Below are positions 1 through 8,436 of a DNA stretch of 64,000 nucleotides, in pieces. Every line of letters begins with the position of its first letter. Position 1 is the first letter of the stretch. The DNA is from Microbacterium oleivorans (GTDB taxonomy: Bacteria; Actinomycetota; Actinomycetes; Actinomycetales; Microbacteriaceae), in contig NZ_JAMBOV010000003.1 of NCBI RefSeq assembly GCF_023715745.1, positions 248,001 to 312,000 on the forward strand, read 5' to 3'. Made by a program: the position numbers and the translations under genes. The notes below the pieces were generated by a model, which saw nothing but the letters and a program-made list of their open reading frames with translations, was not told where the DNA came from and searched no databases.

Positions 1-1
1 G

Positions 2-1222
2 TTCCGGCGTCTCGCGGCGAAGACGCAGGTACTCAGCCCCGCGAGTCCCGACGACTTCGCCCGCAATCGCCTCACGCACTCGCTCGAGGTCGCGCAGGTG
101 GGACGTGAGCTCGCGATCGCGCTGGAGCTCTCGCCCGACGTCGTCGACACGGCGTGCCTGAGTCACGACCTCGGGCATCCGCCCTTCGGGCACAACGGCG
201 AGCGGGCGCTCAACGAATGGGCCGAGGACATCGGAGGGTTCGAGGGCAACGCGCAGTCGCTGCGGATCCTCGCGCGTCTCGAGCCGAAGGTGGTCGACGA
301 CGACGGTCAGAGCTTCGGTCTGAACCTGACGCGGGCCAGTCTCGACGCGACGTGCAAGTACCCGTGGACGGCGGACCACGCGATCCCCGATCCCGGCGGT
401 CGGCAGAAGTTCGGCGTCTACGCGGAGGATGAGGCGATCTTCCGGTGGATGCGGCAGGGTGCGCCCGGTCGGGTCCGCTGTATCGAGGCCGAGGTCATGG
501 ACCTCTCCGACGACATCGCGTACTCGGTGCACGACTTCGAGGACGCGGTCCTCAACGGCTACCTCGATCCGCGCCGGCTCGCGGACGCCCGCGAGCGCGA
601 GGCGCTGCTGACCGCGATCCAGTCGTGGGTCGGTCTCGGCTTCAGCCGGGATGAGCTCGCCGACGCGCTCTACCGTCTCGTGCGCCTGCCGGAGTGGATG
701 ACCGACTTCGATGGCACACGCGCGTCGGTGGCCCGGTTGAAGAACCTCACGTCCGACTTCATCGGGCGGTTCGCGCGCGCGGCGACGGCCGCGACGCGGG
801 AGCACTACGACACCCCCGCGCTCACCCGTTACCGGGGTCGGATGATCGTCCCGCGGGTGATCGAGGCCGAGATGGCGGTGCTGAAGGGCACGATCGGCGC
901 GTTCGTCGTGTCGATCGACGGTCGCAAGGGGCTCTACAAAGAGCAGCGTCGCGTGCTGAAGCGGTTGGCATCCGCGTTGCTCGAGCGGCCGGAGCACCTG
1001 GACCGCGTGCACGCGGTGGACTTCGCGGCCGCGTCGACGGATGCCGAGCGCAAGCGGGTCGTCGTCGACCAGGTGGCGACGCTCACCGACCGCTTCGCGA
1101 TCGAGTGGCACTCCGCCCTGGTCGGCCCGGTCGACCTGCGGGAGCTGGGTCTGTGGCCGGCGGGGTCGCGTGTCGTCGCCAACGCGAGCTTCGCCCTGCC
1201 TGAGCCGATCGAAGGTCTGTGA
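2..1222 (+). CDS. dgt: Deoxyguanosinetriphosphate triphosphohydrolase-like protein, 5' truncated by the window
   Basis: An HD-superfamily dNTP triphosphohydrolase, expected to cleave dGTP or other dNTPs to the deoxynucleoside plus triphosphate and so trim the dNTP pool. The reading frame is open from base 2, before the first ATG, and already encodes the conserved RLTHSLEVAQVGREL segment holding the first metal-binding His. It is followed by the HD pair in SHDLGHPPFGHNGE and a later LSDDIAYSVHD segment. The start codon lies outside the window. The stop codon overlaps the dnaG start (TGATG), a dgt-dnaG arrangement common in actinobacteria. Substrate preference cannot be read from the sequence. 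Confidence 0.93.
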   Translation, partial: FRRLAAKTQVLSPASPDDFARNRLTHSLEVAQVGRELAIALELSPDVVDTACLSHDLGHPPFGHNGERALNEWAEDIGGFEGNAQSLRILARLEPKVVDDDGQSFGLNLTRASLDATCKYPWTADHAIPDPGGRQKFGVYAEDEAIFRWMRQGAPGRVRCIEAEVMDLSDDIAYSVHDFEDAVLNGYLDPRRLADAREREALLTAIQSWVGLGFSRDELADALYRLVRLPEWMTDFDGTRASVARLKNLTSDFIGRFARAATAATREHYDTPALTRYRGRMIVPRVIEAEMAVLKGTIGAFVVSIDGRKGLYKEQRRVLKRLASALLERPEHLDRVHAVDFAAASTDAERKRVVVDQVATLTDRFAIEWHSALVGPVDLRELGLWPAGSRVVANASFALPEPIEGL

Positions 1223-3072
1223 TGGCCCGCATCCGTCAGTCCGACGTCGACGAGGTGAAGGCCCGGACGAACATCGCCGACATCGTGGGCGAGAGGGTCG
1301 CTCTGAAGTCGGCGGGAGTGGGCTCCCTCAAGGGACTCTGCCCGTTCCATGACGAGCGGAGCCCGAGCTTCAACGTGCGCCCGCAGGCGGGGTACTACCA
1401 CTGCTTCGGATGCGGCGAGTCGGGCGACGTCTACTCGTTCCTGCGGGCGATGGATCACCTGTCCTTCACGGAAGCGGTTGAGCGTCTCGCGGGTCGTATC
1501 GGGTATCAGCTGCACTACGAGGACGGCGGGGCCGCTCCCGAGACCGGCGGACGGACGCGGCTGTACCAGGCGAACACCGCCGCGGCGGAGTACTTCCGCG
1601 CGCAGCTCGCGACGGCGGAAGCGGATGCGGGCCGCCGGTTCCTCGGCGAACGGGGATTCGATGCCGGCGCGGCCGCGCACTTCGGTGTCGGTTACGCGCC
1701 GAAGGGCTGGAACAACATGCGGGACGCCTTGCGCGCGCAGGGTTTCACCGACGAGGAGCTGGCGACGGCTGGGTTGGTGTCGCAGGGCCAGCGCGGTGTG
1801 TACGACCGGTTCCGTGGACGGGTGGTCTGGCCGATCCGGGATCTGACGGGTCAGACGATCGGGTTCGGTGCCCGGAAGCTGTACGAGGACGATCAGGGCC
1901 CGAAGTACCTGAACACACCCGAGACGCCGATCTACAAGAAGGCGCAGGTCCTGTACGGCCTCGATCTCGCGAAGAAGGACGTCTCGCGCTCGCACCGCGT
2001 CGTCGTGGTGGAGGGCTACACGGATGTCATGGCGTGTCACCTGGCGGGCGTGACGACGGCGATCGCGACCTGTGGCACGGCCTTCGGCTCGGACCACATC
2101 ACCGTGCTGCGGCGGGTGATGGGCGATGACAGTGCGGCGGGCGAGGTGATCTTCACCTTCGATCCGGATGCCGCGGGTCAGAAGGCGGCGCTGCGCGCGT
2201 TCTCGGAGGAGAAGAGGTTCGCGGCCCAGACGTACGTGGCGGTGGCTCCCGACGGGCTCGACCCGTGCGACTTGCGGCTCAACCGCGGCGACGGCGCTGT
2301 GCGCGCGCTGATGGATGCGAAGGCGCCGATGTTCGAGTTCGTCATCGACCAGAAGCTGGCCGGGTTCGATCTCGGCAGCGTCGAGGGGCGGGTCGGCGCG
2401 CTGCGCGCCGCAGCACCGATCGTCGCGGAGATCCGGGACTCTTCGCTGCGGCCGGGGTACACGCGAGTGCTCGCGCGCAAGCTCGGAATGGACCTGGGCG
2501 AGGTGACGCCGGCGGTCGAGCGCGCGGCGCGCGGCCCGCGTGGACCGCGGGAGTCCGAGCCGTCCCGCGTCGAGGCGACGGAGGTCGCGTCGCCTTCGCT
2601 GCGCGTGACGGTGGCGAGTCTGCCGCGGACGGCGAGTGTGACGCTGGAGCGCGACGCGCTGATGGGTGTGCTGCAGTACGGGCACGTCATCGACGCCGAC
2701 GAGGTGGATGCCGCCCTGCAGATCCCGATGGAGCATCCCGCTCTGGATGCAGTCCGTCAGGCGGTCGCCGCCCAGCCGGACCGCTCACGTGTCGGGTGGT
2801 CGACGGCCGCGGTGGATGCCACGCGCGAGCCGTATCGCGGGCTCGCGGCCGAATTGCTCACCGCATCCTTCCCGGCGCTCACGGAGGCGGAGGCGACGAC
2901 GTCGGCACGTGCGCTCTGCCGACGGCTGCGGCTGAGGGCGATGGATCGGGAGAAGGCGGAGCTGCTCGGTGCGGTGCAGCGTGTGCCGGCCGACTCCGAG
3001 GAAGGTCGCTCAGTCCGCGTGGCTCTGCGCGATCTCGATCAGCGGCGACGGGCCTTGGCGGAGCTCGTCTAG
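1222..3072 (+). CDS. dnaG: DNA primase DnaG
   Basis: Synthesises RNA primers for replication. The N-terminal CHC2 zinc finger is visible (CPFHDE, then YYHCFGCGESGDV), followed by the catalytic TOPRIM domain with VVVVEGYTDVMACH and FTFDPDAAGQKA, whose acidic residues bind the metal. The C-terminal third is more variable and should contact the helicase. The length of 616 aa is normal. ATG 1222 was chosen over an in-frame GTG at 1219 because GAAGG at 1211-1215 lies six bases before the ATG but only three before the GTG. One base overlaps the dgt stop, so translation is probably coupled. Confidence 0.97.
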   Translation: MARIRQSDVDEVKARTNIADIVGERVALKSAGVGSLKGLCPFHDERSPSFNVRPQAGYYHCFGCGESGDVYSFLRAMDHLSFTEAVERLAGRIGYQLHYEDGGAAPETGGRTRLYQANTAAAEYFRAQLATAEADAGRRFLGERGFDAGAAAHFGVGYAPKGWNNMRDALRAQGFTDEELATAGLVSQGQRGVYDRFRGRVVWPIRDLTGQTIGFGARKLYEDDQGPKYLNTPETPIYKKAQVLYGLDLAKKDVSRSHRVVVVEGYTDVMACHLAGVTTAIATCGTAFGSDHITVLRRVMGDDSAAGEVIFTFDPDAAGQKAALRAFSEEKRFAAQTYVAVAPDGLDPCDLRLNRGDGAVRALMDAKAPMFEFVIDQKLAGFDLGSVEGRVGALRAAAPIVAEIRDSSLRPGYTRVLARKLGMDLGEVTPAVERAARGPRGPRESEPSRVEATEVASPSLRVTVASLPRTASVTLERDALMGVLQYGHVIDADEVDAALQIPMEHPALDAVRQAVAAQPDRSRVGWSTAAVDATREPYRGLAAELLTASFPALTEAEATTSARALCRRLRLRAMDREKAELLGAVQRVPADSEEGRSVRVALRDLDQRRRALAELV

Positions 3073-3082
3073 TCCGGAGTGG

Positions 3083-3102
3083 GATCGCGGCGCCCCGCGA
3101 TC
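3083..3102. terminator. Hairpin between convergent dnaG and HNH genes
   Basis: Perfect 8-bp stem GATCGCGG/CCGCGATC with a four-base CGCC loop, in the 51-bp gap between two convergent genes. There is no T-run on either side, so it is a candidate bidirectional terminator only. Confidence 0.5.
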
Positions 3103-3123
3103 GACTCACGACCGGAGTCGTCG

Positions 3124-4473
3124 TCAGAAGGGTGCAGGTTCTGTCACGGCGGGCGGTGGTGGTGGTGGTGCGGCAGGGGTGAAGGCGACGGCCGGGGTGG
3201 GTGCGTCTTCTCTGTAGGTTCTGCCGAGGGGTGAGGTCCATTCCAGGACGCCACTTGTGAGTTGTCGGACCCGCCAGGCGGTGAACTGCTTCATCGAGTG
3301 GTGCCGTTGACACAGGTGCGCGAGGTTCCCGAGCTCTGTCTTCCCGCCGAGGGCGTGGTCGTGGGTGTGGTCGATCTCGCAGCGGATCGCGGCGGTGCGG
3401 CATCCGGGGAACCGGCAGTGCTGGTCGCGGGCTTGCAGGAACCGGCGCATACCCGACGGCACTCGGTACGAGTCGGTGGCGATCGTGACCCCGGTGACCG
3501 GGTCGTGGAACAGCCGCTCCCAGATGTGAGTGTTCCCGGCCAGTTGTCGCGCGGCGCCGGCGTCGATGGGGGAGCGGCCCGTGAGATCACACGGCCCGTC
3601 ATCCTCACCCGTCAACGTCGCCGCGGGGACGAGGATCTGCACGCGTGCGCGGATCGCGCCGAGGGGCCCCGCGGTCGTATCACGTGTGTCGTCGAGCGCC
3701 GGAGTCCCGGAGAGGAGGAGGTCGGCGAACACGTCGGCGCGGACCTGGTCGGTGGAGCGGGTGTCGGTCGCGATCACGGCGGCGGCGTCGGCGCAGGCAC
3801 TGGCAGTGGCGCGCTCGTCGCGGGTGTGGATGATCGCTCGCGCTTGCTGCGTGAGCCGGTCGTGGATCCCCTCGGCGATCACGGTCGGGAGTGTGGCGAT
3901 CAGGTCGCTCATCCCGTCCCGTCCGGGCACGAGCTGCACGCAGCGCCCGGCGGCGGCTTCCTCGTGTCGTTCCGCGAACGACCGGGGGTGCATCCGGTGT
4001 GCGAGGATCTCGAGCTCGCCGCGCACCCGGTTGGGGGTGTCCTGTTCGCACCGGGTGATCGCGACAGCTTCGAACTCTGCCCACATCTCCGCCGGCAGCG
4101 ACGTCCCGGTCTCGACGATCAAGAACGCGTGCCCCCGCACGATCCGTCCCTGCTCCCACGCCTCGACCGTCGCGGGGAACCCTTCGATGAGCGTGCGCGC
4201 TTCTCCGATGCGTCGTTGCACGGTCCGGTCGGTGACCCGCATCACCCCACCGACTTCCGCCGCGATCGACCGGAGGGCCATGTCGTGCACCTGCACGCGG
4301 GCGTTGCGCTGCGCGACCTGCGCCTCCGCCAACCGCCCCGCCGCAGCCAGCACCCGCAGTTCCTCGATTTTCGCCGCTGCGATCCGCCGAGCGACGGAGT
4401 CCACGTTCGCGACGATGCCCGCCAACGTGGCGAGATAGTCCCCGCCATCGGGGGTTTCCGTCGCGTTTGTCAT
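3124..4473 (-). CDS. DUF222 / HNH endonuclease family protein (13E12 type)
   Basis: A 449-aa protein with an N-terminal alpha-helical DUF222 region and a C-terminal HNH nuclease motif (CRFPGCRTAAIRCEIDHTHD, then HLCQRHHSMK). Actinobacteria carry many copies of this family, related to the M. tuberculosis REP13E12 proteins. The cellular role is unknown, and nuclease activity is inferred from the intact His-Asn/His residues. The open frame continues upstream to 5124, but the extension overlaps the ABC gene antisense and lacks family features, so ATG 4473 (MTNATETPDG) is used. Nothing here marks it as mobile: no inverted repeats or target duplication were seen. Confidence 0.88.
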   Translation of the reverse strand: MTNATETPDGGDYLATLAGIVANVDSVARRIAAAKIEELRVLAAAGRLAEAQVAQRNARVQVHDMALRSIAAEVGGVMRVTDRTVQRRIGEARTLIEGFPATVEAWEQGRIVRGHAFLIVETGTSLPAEMWAEFEAVAITRCEQDTPNRVRGELEILAHRMHPRSFAERHEEAAAGRCVQLVPGRDGMSDLIATLPTVIAEGIHDRLTQQARAIIHTRDERATASACADAAAVIATDTRSTDQVRADVFADLLLSGTPALDDTRDTTAGPLGAIRARVQILVPAATLTGEDDGPCDLTGRSPIDAGAARQLAGNTHIWERLFHDPVTGVTIATDSYRVPSGMRRFLQARDQHCRFPGCRTAAIRCEIDHTHDHALGGKTELGNLAHLCQRHHSMKQFTAWRVRQLTSGVLEWTSPLGRTYREDAPTPAVAFTPAAPPPPPPAVTEPAPF

Positions 4474-4645
4474 ACCTGCACTCTGCCACTGGCCGCCGAC
4501 ATCCGCCCCCAAAAAGACGGTCGAGAACACCCGTTGTGCACACCTCGAGAATGAGAAATCCCTCATCCGTGGTTCATCGCCGCAAGCACGGCATGGCGGC
4601 CTCTCCGACTGGCGCACATCCCCGTGACCGATGAGGATGGGACGC

Positions 4646-5413
4646 ATGCCTCGAGTGATCGAACCGGATGCCGCGATCTTCTGCTCCGACCTGTCGATCG
4701 CACGCGCCTCGGCGGACACCCGCGTCGTCGACGGCGTATCCCTGAACGTGAAGCCCGGTGAGGTCGTCGCGGTCATGGGGGCGACGGGTGCCGGCAAGTC
4801 GAGCCTGGCCTCCTGCCTCGCGGGAGCGGAGCACCGCGACCTGCGGATCGTCGGGGGAGTGGGCGAGACCGCCGGTATCTCGCTCCGCGCACGCGGCCGC
4901 GCCCGCCGCGTCCTCACGTACCGCACCGGCCACCTGCCGCAGGGTGCCAACTCCGCACTGCCAGCGCGACACACCATTTCAGAGATCGTCGCCGAGCCCA
5001 TCACGGCACGCGATCGCAAGGTCAACGAGCGTGCGCTCGCCCTCCGCGTCGCCGCGCTCCTGGACGAGCTGCAGCTGCCGATCGGCGCATCGGAGAAATA
5101 CCCGTACGAGCTCAGCTCCGGCATGCGTCAGCGTGTCGCGATCGCTCGCAGCCTTGTCCTCGATCCCGCCGTGTTGATCGCGGATGAGCCGTACGCCAAC
5201 CTCGACGTCGACGTCCGTCCCGCCGTGCTGGATGCACTGATGCGCAGAGTCGACAACGGGATGGCCCTACTCGTGGTCACCAATGAGCGCGAGCTGGTCG
5301 CGGACCTCGCAGCGCAGGTGCTCGTCCTGCGAGCGGGCCACCCCATCGGGGTCGGTCGCAGCCTGGACGAGGTGCTGTGGACCCCGGACGAGGCGACACG
5401 CATCGGGGGCTGA
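4646..5413 (+). CDS. Orphan ABC transporter ATP-binding protein
   Basis: A 255-aa ABC ATPase. Walker A is GATGAGKSS, the signature is LSSGMRQR and Walker B is VLIADEPYANLD, where LSGGQ would be usual. The layout resembles peptide or phosphonate importer ATPases (DppD/PhnK-like). No permease or binding protein gene adjoins it, so its membrane partner must be encoded elsewhere or absent. Three in-frame ATGs occur at 4631, 4637 and 4646. The last has GAGG at 4633-4636 nine bases upstream and is preferred. Substrate unknown. Confidence 0.88.
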   Translation: MPRVIEPDAAIFCSDLSIARASADTRVVDGVSLNVKPGEVVAVMGATGAGKSSLASCLAGAEHRDLRIVGGVGETAGISLRARGRARRVLTYRTGHLPQGANSALPARHTISEIVAEPITARDRKVNERALALRVAALLDELQLPIGASEKYPYELSSGMRQRVAIARSLVLDPAVLIADEPYANLDVDVRPAVLDALMRRVDNGMALLVVTNERELVADLAAQVLVLRAGHPIGVGRSLDEVLWTPDEATRIGG

Positions 5414-5439
5414 TGTCACGAGCACCCCTCGGGCTTTGC

Positions 5440-5445
5440 TACGAT
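5440..5445 (+). promoter_or_regulatory. Probable -10 element of tRNA-Asn
   Basis: TACGAT predicts initiation near 5452, about 23 bases before the tRNA. No good -35 is visible. Confidence 0.4.
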
Positions 5446-5474
5446 TGTGTGGTTGCCCGGTGACGGGTGACTGA

Positions 5475-5550
5475 TCCTCGGTAGCTCAATTGGCAGAGCA
5501 ATCGGCTGTTAACCGATAGGTTCTTGGTTCGAGTCCAAGCCGGGGAGCCA
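5475..5550 (+). tRNA. tRNA-Asn (GTT)
   Basis: Full cloverleaf: acceptor TCCTCGG/CCGGGGA, D-arm with GCTCAATTGGCAGAGC, anticodon stem ATCGG/CCGAT around loop CTGTTAA with anticodon GTT at 5508-5510, T-arm with GGTTCGAGTCC. Discriminator G at 5547 followed by an encoded CCA at 5548-5550. Confidence 0.97.
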
Positions 5551-5556
5551 CTCATC

Positions 5557-5591
5557 GAAACCCCCGGTCCGGCCGGGGGTTTCCGTTTTGT
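5557..5591 (+). terminator. Rho-independent terminator after tRNA-Asn
   Basis: Perfect 11-bp stem GAAACCCCCGG/CCGGGGGTTTC at 5557-5567 and 5573-5583, five-base loop, followed by CGTTTTG. It lies seven bases after the tRNA CCA. Confidence 0.88.
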
Positions 5592-5673
5592 CGACAGCGG
5601 ATGCCGGTGGCCGCCGCATCCGTTCGCTCAGGGTTTGCGTGTCCCGAAGGCTCCGCGAGTCCATGCTGTACGC

Positions 5674-5907
5674 ATGAACAGCGTCAACGGGGGATGGGCG
5701 GCCTGGGGCTGGGGTGAGCGCGCGGGCATGATCGTGCTGGCCGCGTCCGTCGTCCTGCTGTTCTGGGCGGCGTTCCAGTACGGCGCCGGGTACGACGTCG
5801 CGTTCTTCGCCCTGTTCGCAGCGCTCGTGCTCGGAATCACGGGGTTGGGCGTTCACGTCGCCGCGAGAGAGGCCCGCTTCCGGCGTCAGGCGCGCTCCCG
5901 CGAGTGA
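5674..5907 (+). CDS. Small two-helix membrane protein, unknown function
   Basis: A 77-aa hypothetical protein. Residues about 18-36 (GMIVLAASVVLLFWAAF) and 42-60 (VAFFALFAALVLGITGLGV) form two hydrophobic segments, and the C-terminal tail is basic (AREARFRRQARSR), which favours a cytoplasmic C-terminus. ATG 5674 is chosen because the upstream extension runs through the tRNA terminator and lacks sense. No clear ribosome binding site is seen. It converges on the deoR-type gene with an 18-bp gap. Function not recognised. Confidence 0.65.
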   Translation: MNSVNGGWAAWGWGERAGMIVLAASVVLLFWAAFQYGAGYDVAFFALFAALVLGITGLGVHVAAREARFRRQARSRE

Positions 5908-5925
5908 TGCCCGGACGTCTACGCC

Positions 5926-6681
5926 TCACCGCAGAACGGTGACGCCGCGCTCCTCGAGGCTCGCCAATGTCGTGGAGCCGGCGGTGTCCTCTGCGTCGAC
6001 CACGACCCCGTCGACCGCATCCCAGGTCAACACCCGGTAGCGCGAGGCAGCGCCGATCTTCTCGGCGCTGCCCAAGACGAAGGTCTCGGCCGCCCGGCTG
6101 GCCAGGGTTCGCTTCATCGCCGCCTCGTCGGGGTCGCCCGTCGTGAGGCCGACGTCCTCGTGAATGCCCGTCACTCCCAGCAGGAATCTGTCGGCGGACA
6201 CGGTCATCGCCGCTTCGACGGCGGCCGCCCCCGACGCCACGGCCGAGTGCTTGAAGAGCCGGCCCCCCAGGATGATGACCTCCGCGACATGGTTCAGCAG
6301 GGCCGCAGCGACGGTCGGGCTGTGCGTGATGATCGTGCACTCCCGTTCCGGATCGAGCGCGCGCACCGTCGCGAGCGCGGTGGTCCCGCCGTCGAGGATG
6401 ACGGTGCTGCCTGGTTCGATCAACTGTGCCGCTCGCCGAGCGACCCGCGTCTTGCTGTCGGTGGCCACGCTCTCGCGCACGCCGTAGTCCGCTACCGCGG
6501 GTGATGCCGGCAGCGCTCCGCCGTACACGCGGACGGCGAGCCCCGCGGCATCCAGCTCACGGAGATCGCGGCGGATGCTGTCTTCGGAAAGCCCCAGTTC
6601 TGCAGCGAGCTCCTTCGCGACGATGCGTCCGTCCGCGCGGAGTCGATCGAGCAGCAACTGCTTCCGGGCTGCAGCAAGCAT
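5926..6681 (-). CDS. DeoR/GlpR-family transcriptional regulator
   Basis: A 251-aa repressor-type protein. The N-terminal DeoR winged helix-turn-helix is at about residues 4-60 (KELAAELGLSEDSIRRDLRE). The C-terminal DeoRC sensor carries ILDGGTTALATVRAL and VIILGGRLFKHS, the phosphosugar-binding signature strands. Such regulators usually answer to phosphorylated sugars or nucleoside breakdown products. AAGGA six bases before ATG 6681 supports the start. It is divergent from the DUF4406 gene, and the 45-bp gap holds a tandem repeat that could be its operator. No sugar operon lies nearby, so the effector is unknown. Confidence 0.92.
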   Translation of the reverse strand: MLAAARKQLLLDRLRADGRIVAKELAAELGLSEDSIRRDLRELDAAGLAVRVYGGALPASPAVADYGVRESVATDSKTRVARRAAQLIEPGSTVILDGGTTALATVRALDPERECTIITHSPTVAAALLNHVAEVIILGGRLFKHSAVASGAAAVEAAMTVSADRFLLGVTGIHEDVGLTTGDPDEAAMKRTLASRAAETFVLGSAEKIGAASRYRVLTWDAVDGVVVDAEDTAGSTTLASLEERGVTVLR

Positions 6682-6692
6682 TCATGATCCTT

Positions 6693-6712
6693 CACGTTTG
6701 TGCACGTTTGTG
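6693..6712. promoter_or_regulatory. Tandem 10-bp repeat, candidate DeoR operator
   Basis: CACGTTTGTG occurs twice without a gap (6693-6702, 6703-6712) between divergent deoR-type and DUF4406 genes. It ends two bases before a -10 element, as expected for a repressor site. Binding is inferred. Confidence 0.55.
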
Positions 6713-6714
6713 TC

Positions 6715-6720
6715 TATTCT
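6715..6720 (+). promoter_or_regulatory. -10 element of leaderless DUF4406 gene
   Basis: TATTCT followed by six bases and then ATG 6727. Initiation seven bases after the element would fall on the A of the start codon. Confidence 0.6.
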
Positions 6721-6726
6721 AGCGTC

Positions 6727-7119
6727 ATGACGACGAACGACGATCCACGCCCCCTTCTCATCCTCATCGCGGGACCCTACGCCTCGGGAACCGGTGGCGA
6801 CCCCGAACTGATGCGACGCAACCTCGAGCGGTTGGAGGAGGCCGCCTGGCCCATCTTCCGCGCCGGGCACGTCCCGATGATCGGGGAGTGGGTGGCACTC
6901 CCCGTGCTCCGCAGCGCCGGCGCAAGCGGGCCGCTCGACCCGCTCGCGGAGCAGGTCATGTATCCGACCGCAGAGCGCCTGCTGCAGCACTGCGATGCCG
7001 TGCTGCGGCTTCCCGGCGAGTCCAGGGGTGCCGACCAGGACGTGGCGATCGCTCGGCAGCGCGGCATCCCGGTCTACTCGTCACTCGAGGAGATCCCCGC
7101 GGTGACCGTCGCGATCTGA
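6727..7119 (+). CDS. DUF4406 / nucleoside 2-deoxyribosyltransferase-like protein
   Basis: A 130-aa protein with the IAGPYASG start and a Rossmann-like layout as in DUF4406 and nucleoside deoxyribosyltransferase relatives. GADQDVAIARQRGIPVYSSL near the C-terminus is typical of the family. Transfer of deoxyribose between bases is possible but not shown, since catalytic residues cannot be assigned with certainty. The start at 6727 is set by the -10 spacing, as no Shine-Dalgarno sequence is present; a longer frame from 6700 would begin inside the operator. Control by the divergent DeoR-type protein is likely. Confidence 0.78.
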   Translation: MTTNDDPRPLLILIAGPYASGTGGDPELMRRNLERLEEAAWPIFRAGHVPMIGEWVALPVLRSAGASGPLDPLAEQVMYPTAERLLQHCDAVLRLPGESRGADQDVAIARQRGIPVYSSLEEIPAVTVAI

Positions 7120-7225
7120 ACGACCGACCACGCGACGCCTGTCAGCAGTTTCTGATAGACAGGTCGGGACGTCGACCCTCTGGGGGCTCTGAGGAGCGGG
7201 GCCGACCGAAGGAAACGGGGATCGC

Positions 7226-8428
7226 GTGCGCGCGAACAGGGATCTTCTCGCCGAGGCCGTCGATGCGGTCGTCCGCAACGACAACTGCACGGGATGCGGG
7301 GTGTGCGCGCTCGTGTCCGATCGTGTGTCGATGGGGCTCTCCGCAGACGGCTTCATGCGACCGACCGTCACCCCGAGCGCTGATGACGCCGCCCAGGAGG
7401 AGACCCGCACGTTCCGGGCATCCTGCCCCGGGGTGATCCTTCGTGCGCCCGCCGCCGAGGCGGCGACGCACTGGCTCTTCGGTCGGGTGATGCGCGCCTG
7501 GGAGGGTCACGCAGCCGACCCCGCAGTTCGCCGCGCGGGCAGCAGCGGGGGCGTCCTGACGGCCCTGGTCGCCTTCATCGGCGAGTCCGGCGACAGCCCG
7601 ACCGTCGTCGGCGCCGCCCAGGACGCTGCCCGGCCGAGCCGGACCGTCCCGGTCACGATCACGACCCGTGAAGAGGCTCTGCGTGCCGCCGGGTCGCGCT
7701 ACGCCCCCGTCAGCGTGCCGTCCTCATGGAACGGCGGCGCGCTGGTCGGCAAGCCGTGCGAGGTGGCCGGGCTGCGGCAGTACCTCGACGCCACCTCCGC
7801 CGGCGACCCGATCCTGCTGTCGTTCTTCTGTGCGGGCACCCCGAGTCAGCACGCGACCGAAAGCCTGATCCGAAAACTGGGCGGTGATCCCGATCGGATC
7901 ACGTCCCTGCGCTATCGAGGCGAGGGGTGGCCGGGGCGGTTCGCCTTCACGGGCCCGAGCAGCGGGTCGGAGGACTACAACGAGTCCTGGGGCCACCACC
8001 TCGGTCGGCAGCTCCAGTCCCGCTGCAAGATCTGCCCCGACGGCACGGGCGAGCACGCGGACATCGCCGTGGGCGACTACTGGGCCACCGATGAACGGGG
8101 CTTCCCGACGTTCGACGAGGGTGAGGGGTCGTCCGTCGTCATCGCCCGCACGAGTCGCGGCGCTGCCCTCATCGAACGAGCGGTCTCGGCGGGTGTCCTG
8201 GCACTGTCACCGATCGATCTGGACGACGTCGCACGCGTGCAGCCGCTGCAGTCCGAGCGCCGTCGCGTGCAGGTGGGACGCTCTCTCGGCCGGCTTCTCG
8301 CCGGGTTCCGCGTGCCGCGGTTCCGGGGATATCGCGGCCTCGTGCTCGCAGTGCGGAACCCGCGACGGAACCTCCAGGCCGCCCGAGGCACGTGGGGTCG
8401 CGCCCGACGGGCAGCGCACCGCGGCTGA
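7226..8428 (+). CDS. Coenzyme F420 hydrogenase/dehydrogenase beta-subunit family protein (FrhB-like), orphan
   Basis: A 400-aa protein of the FrhB/FdhB family. Visible hallmarks are an N-terminal ferredoxin-like NCTGCGVC (about residues 13-22), KPCEVAGLRQYL (about 174-185), FFCAGTPS, and CKICPDGTGEHADIAVGDYW near residue 267. The first cluster lacks the usual fourth Cys: the segment runs CALVSDRV instead of CxxxCP. Relatives outside methanogens act in polysaccharide modification or as uncharacterised flavin/Fe-S oxidoreductases, so F420 use cannot be assumed. GTG 7226 follows GGAAACGGGG. No hydrogenase or glycan genes adjoin it. Confidence 0.83.
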   Translation: MRANRDLLAEAVDAVVRNDNCTGCGVCALVSDRVSMGLSADGFMRPTVTPSADDAAQEETRTFRASCPGVILRAPAAEAATHWLFGRVMRAWEGHAADPAVRRAGSSGGVLTALVAFIGESGDSPTVVGAAQDAARPSRTVPVTITTREEALRAAGSRYAPVSVPSSWNGGALVGKPCEVAGLRQYLDATSAGDPILLSFFCAGTPSQHATESLIRKLGGDPDRITSLRYRGEGWPGRFAFTGPSSGSEDYNESWGHHLGRQLQSRCKICPDGTGEHADIAVGDYWATDERGFPTFDEGEGSSVVIARTSRGAALIERAVSAGVLALSPIDLDDVARVQPLQSERRRVQVGRSLGRLLAGFRVPRFRGYRGLVLAVRNPRRNLQAARGTWGRARRAAHRG

Positions 8429-8436
8429 CGTGCGCC

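Noticed and set aside
934..2736. Long antisense open frame over dnaG and similar long frames opposite aceE, glnE, acnA and rpoD
   Set aside because: High GC produces long shadow frames; their products are Arg/Ala/Pro-rich with no motifs, while the opposite strand encodes clear proteins.
3124..5124. 666-aa version of the HNH protein
   Set aside because: The extra N-terminal part is antisense to the ABC ATPase and has no family similarity; DUF222 starts at ATG 4473.
7139..7164. CCTGTC...GACAGG hairpin as terminator of the DUF4406 gene
   Set aside because: Only six pairs with a large internal loop and no T-run; too weak to list.
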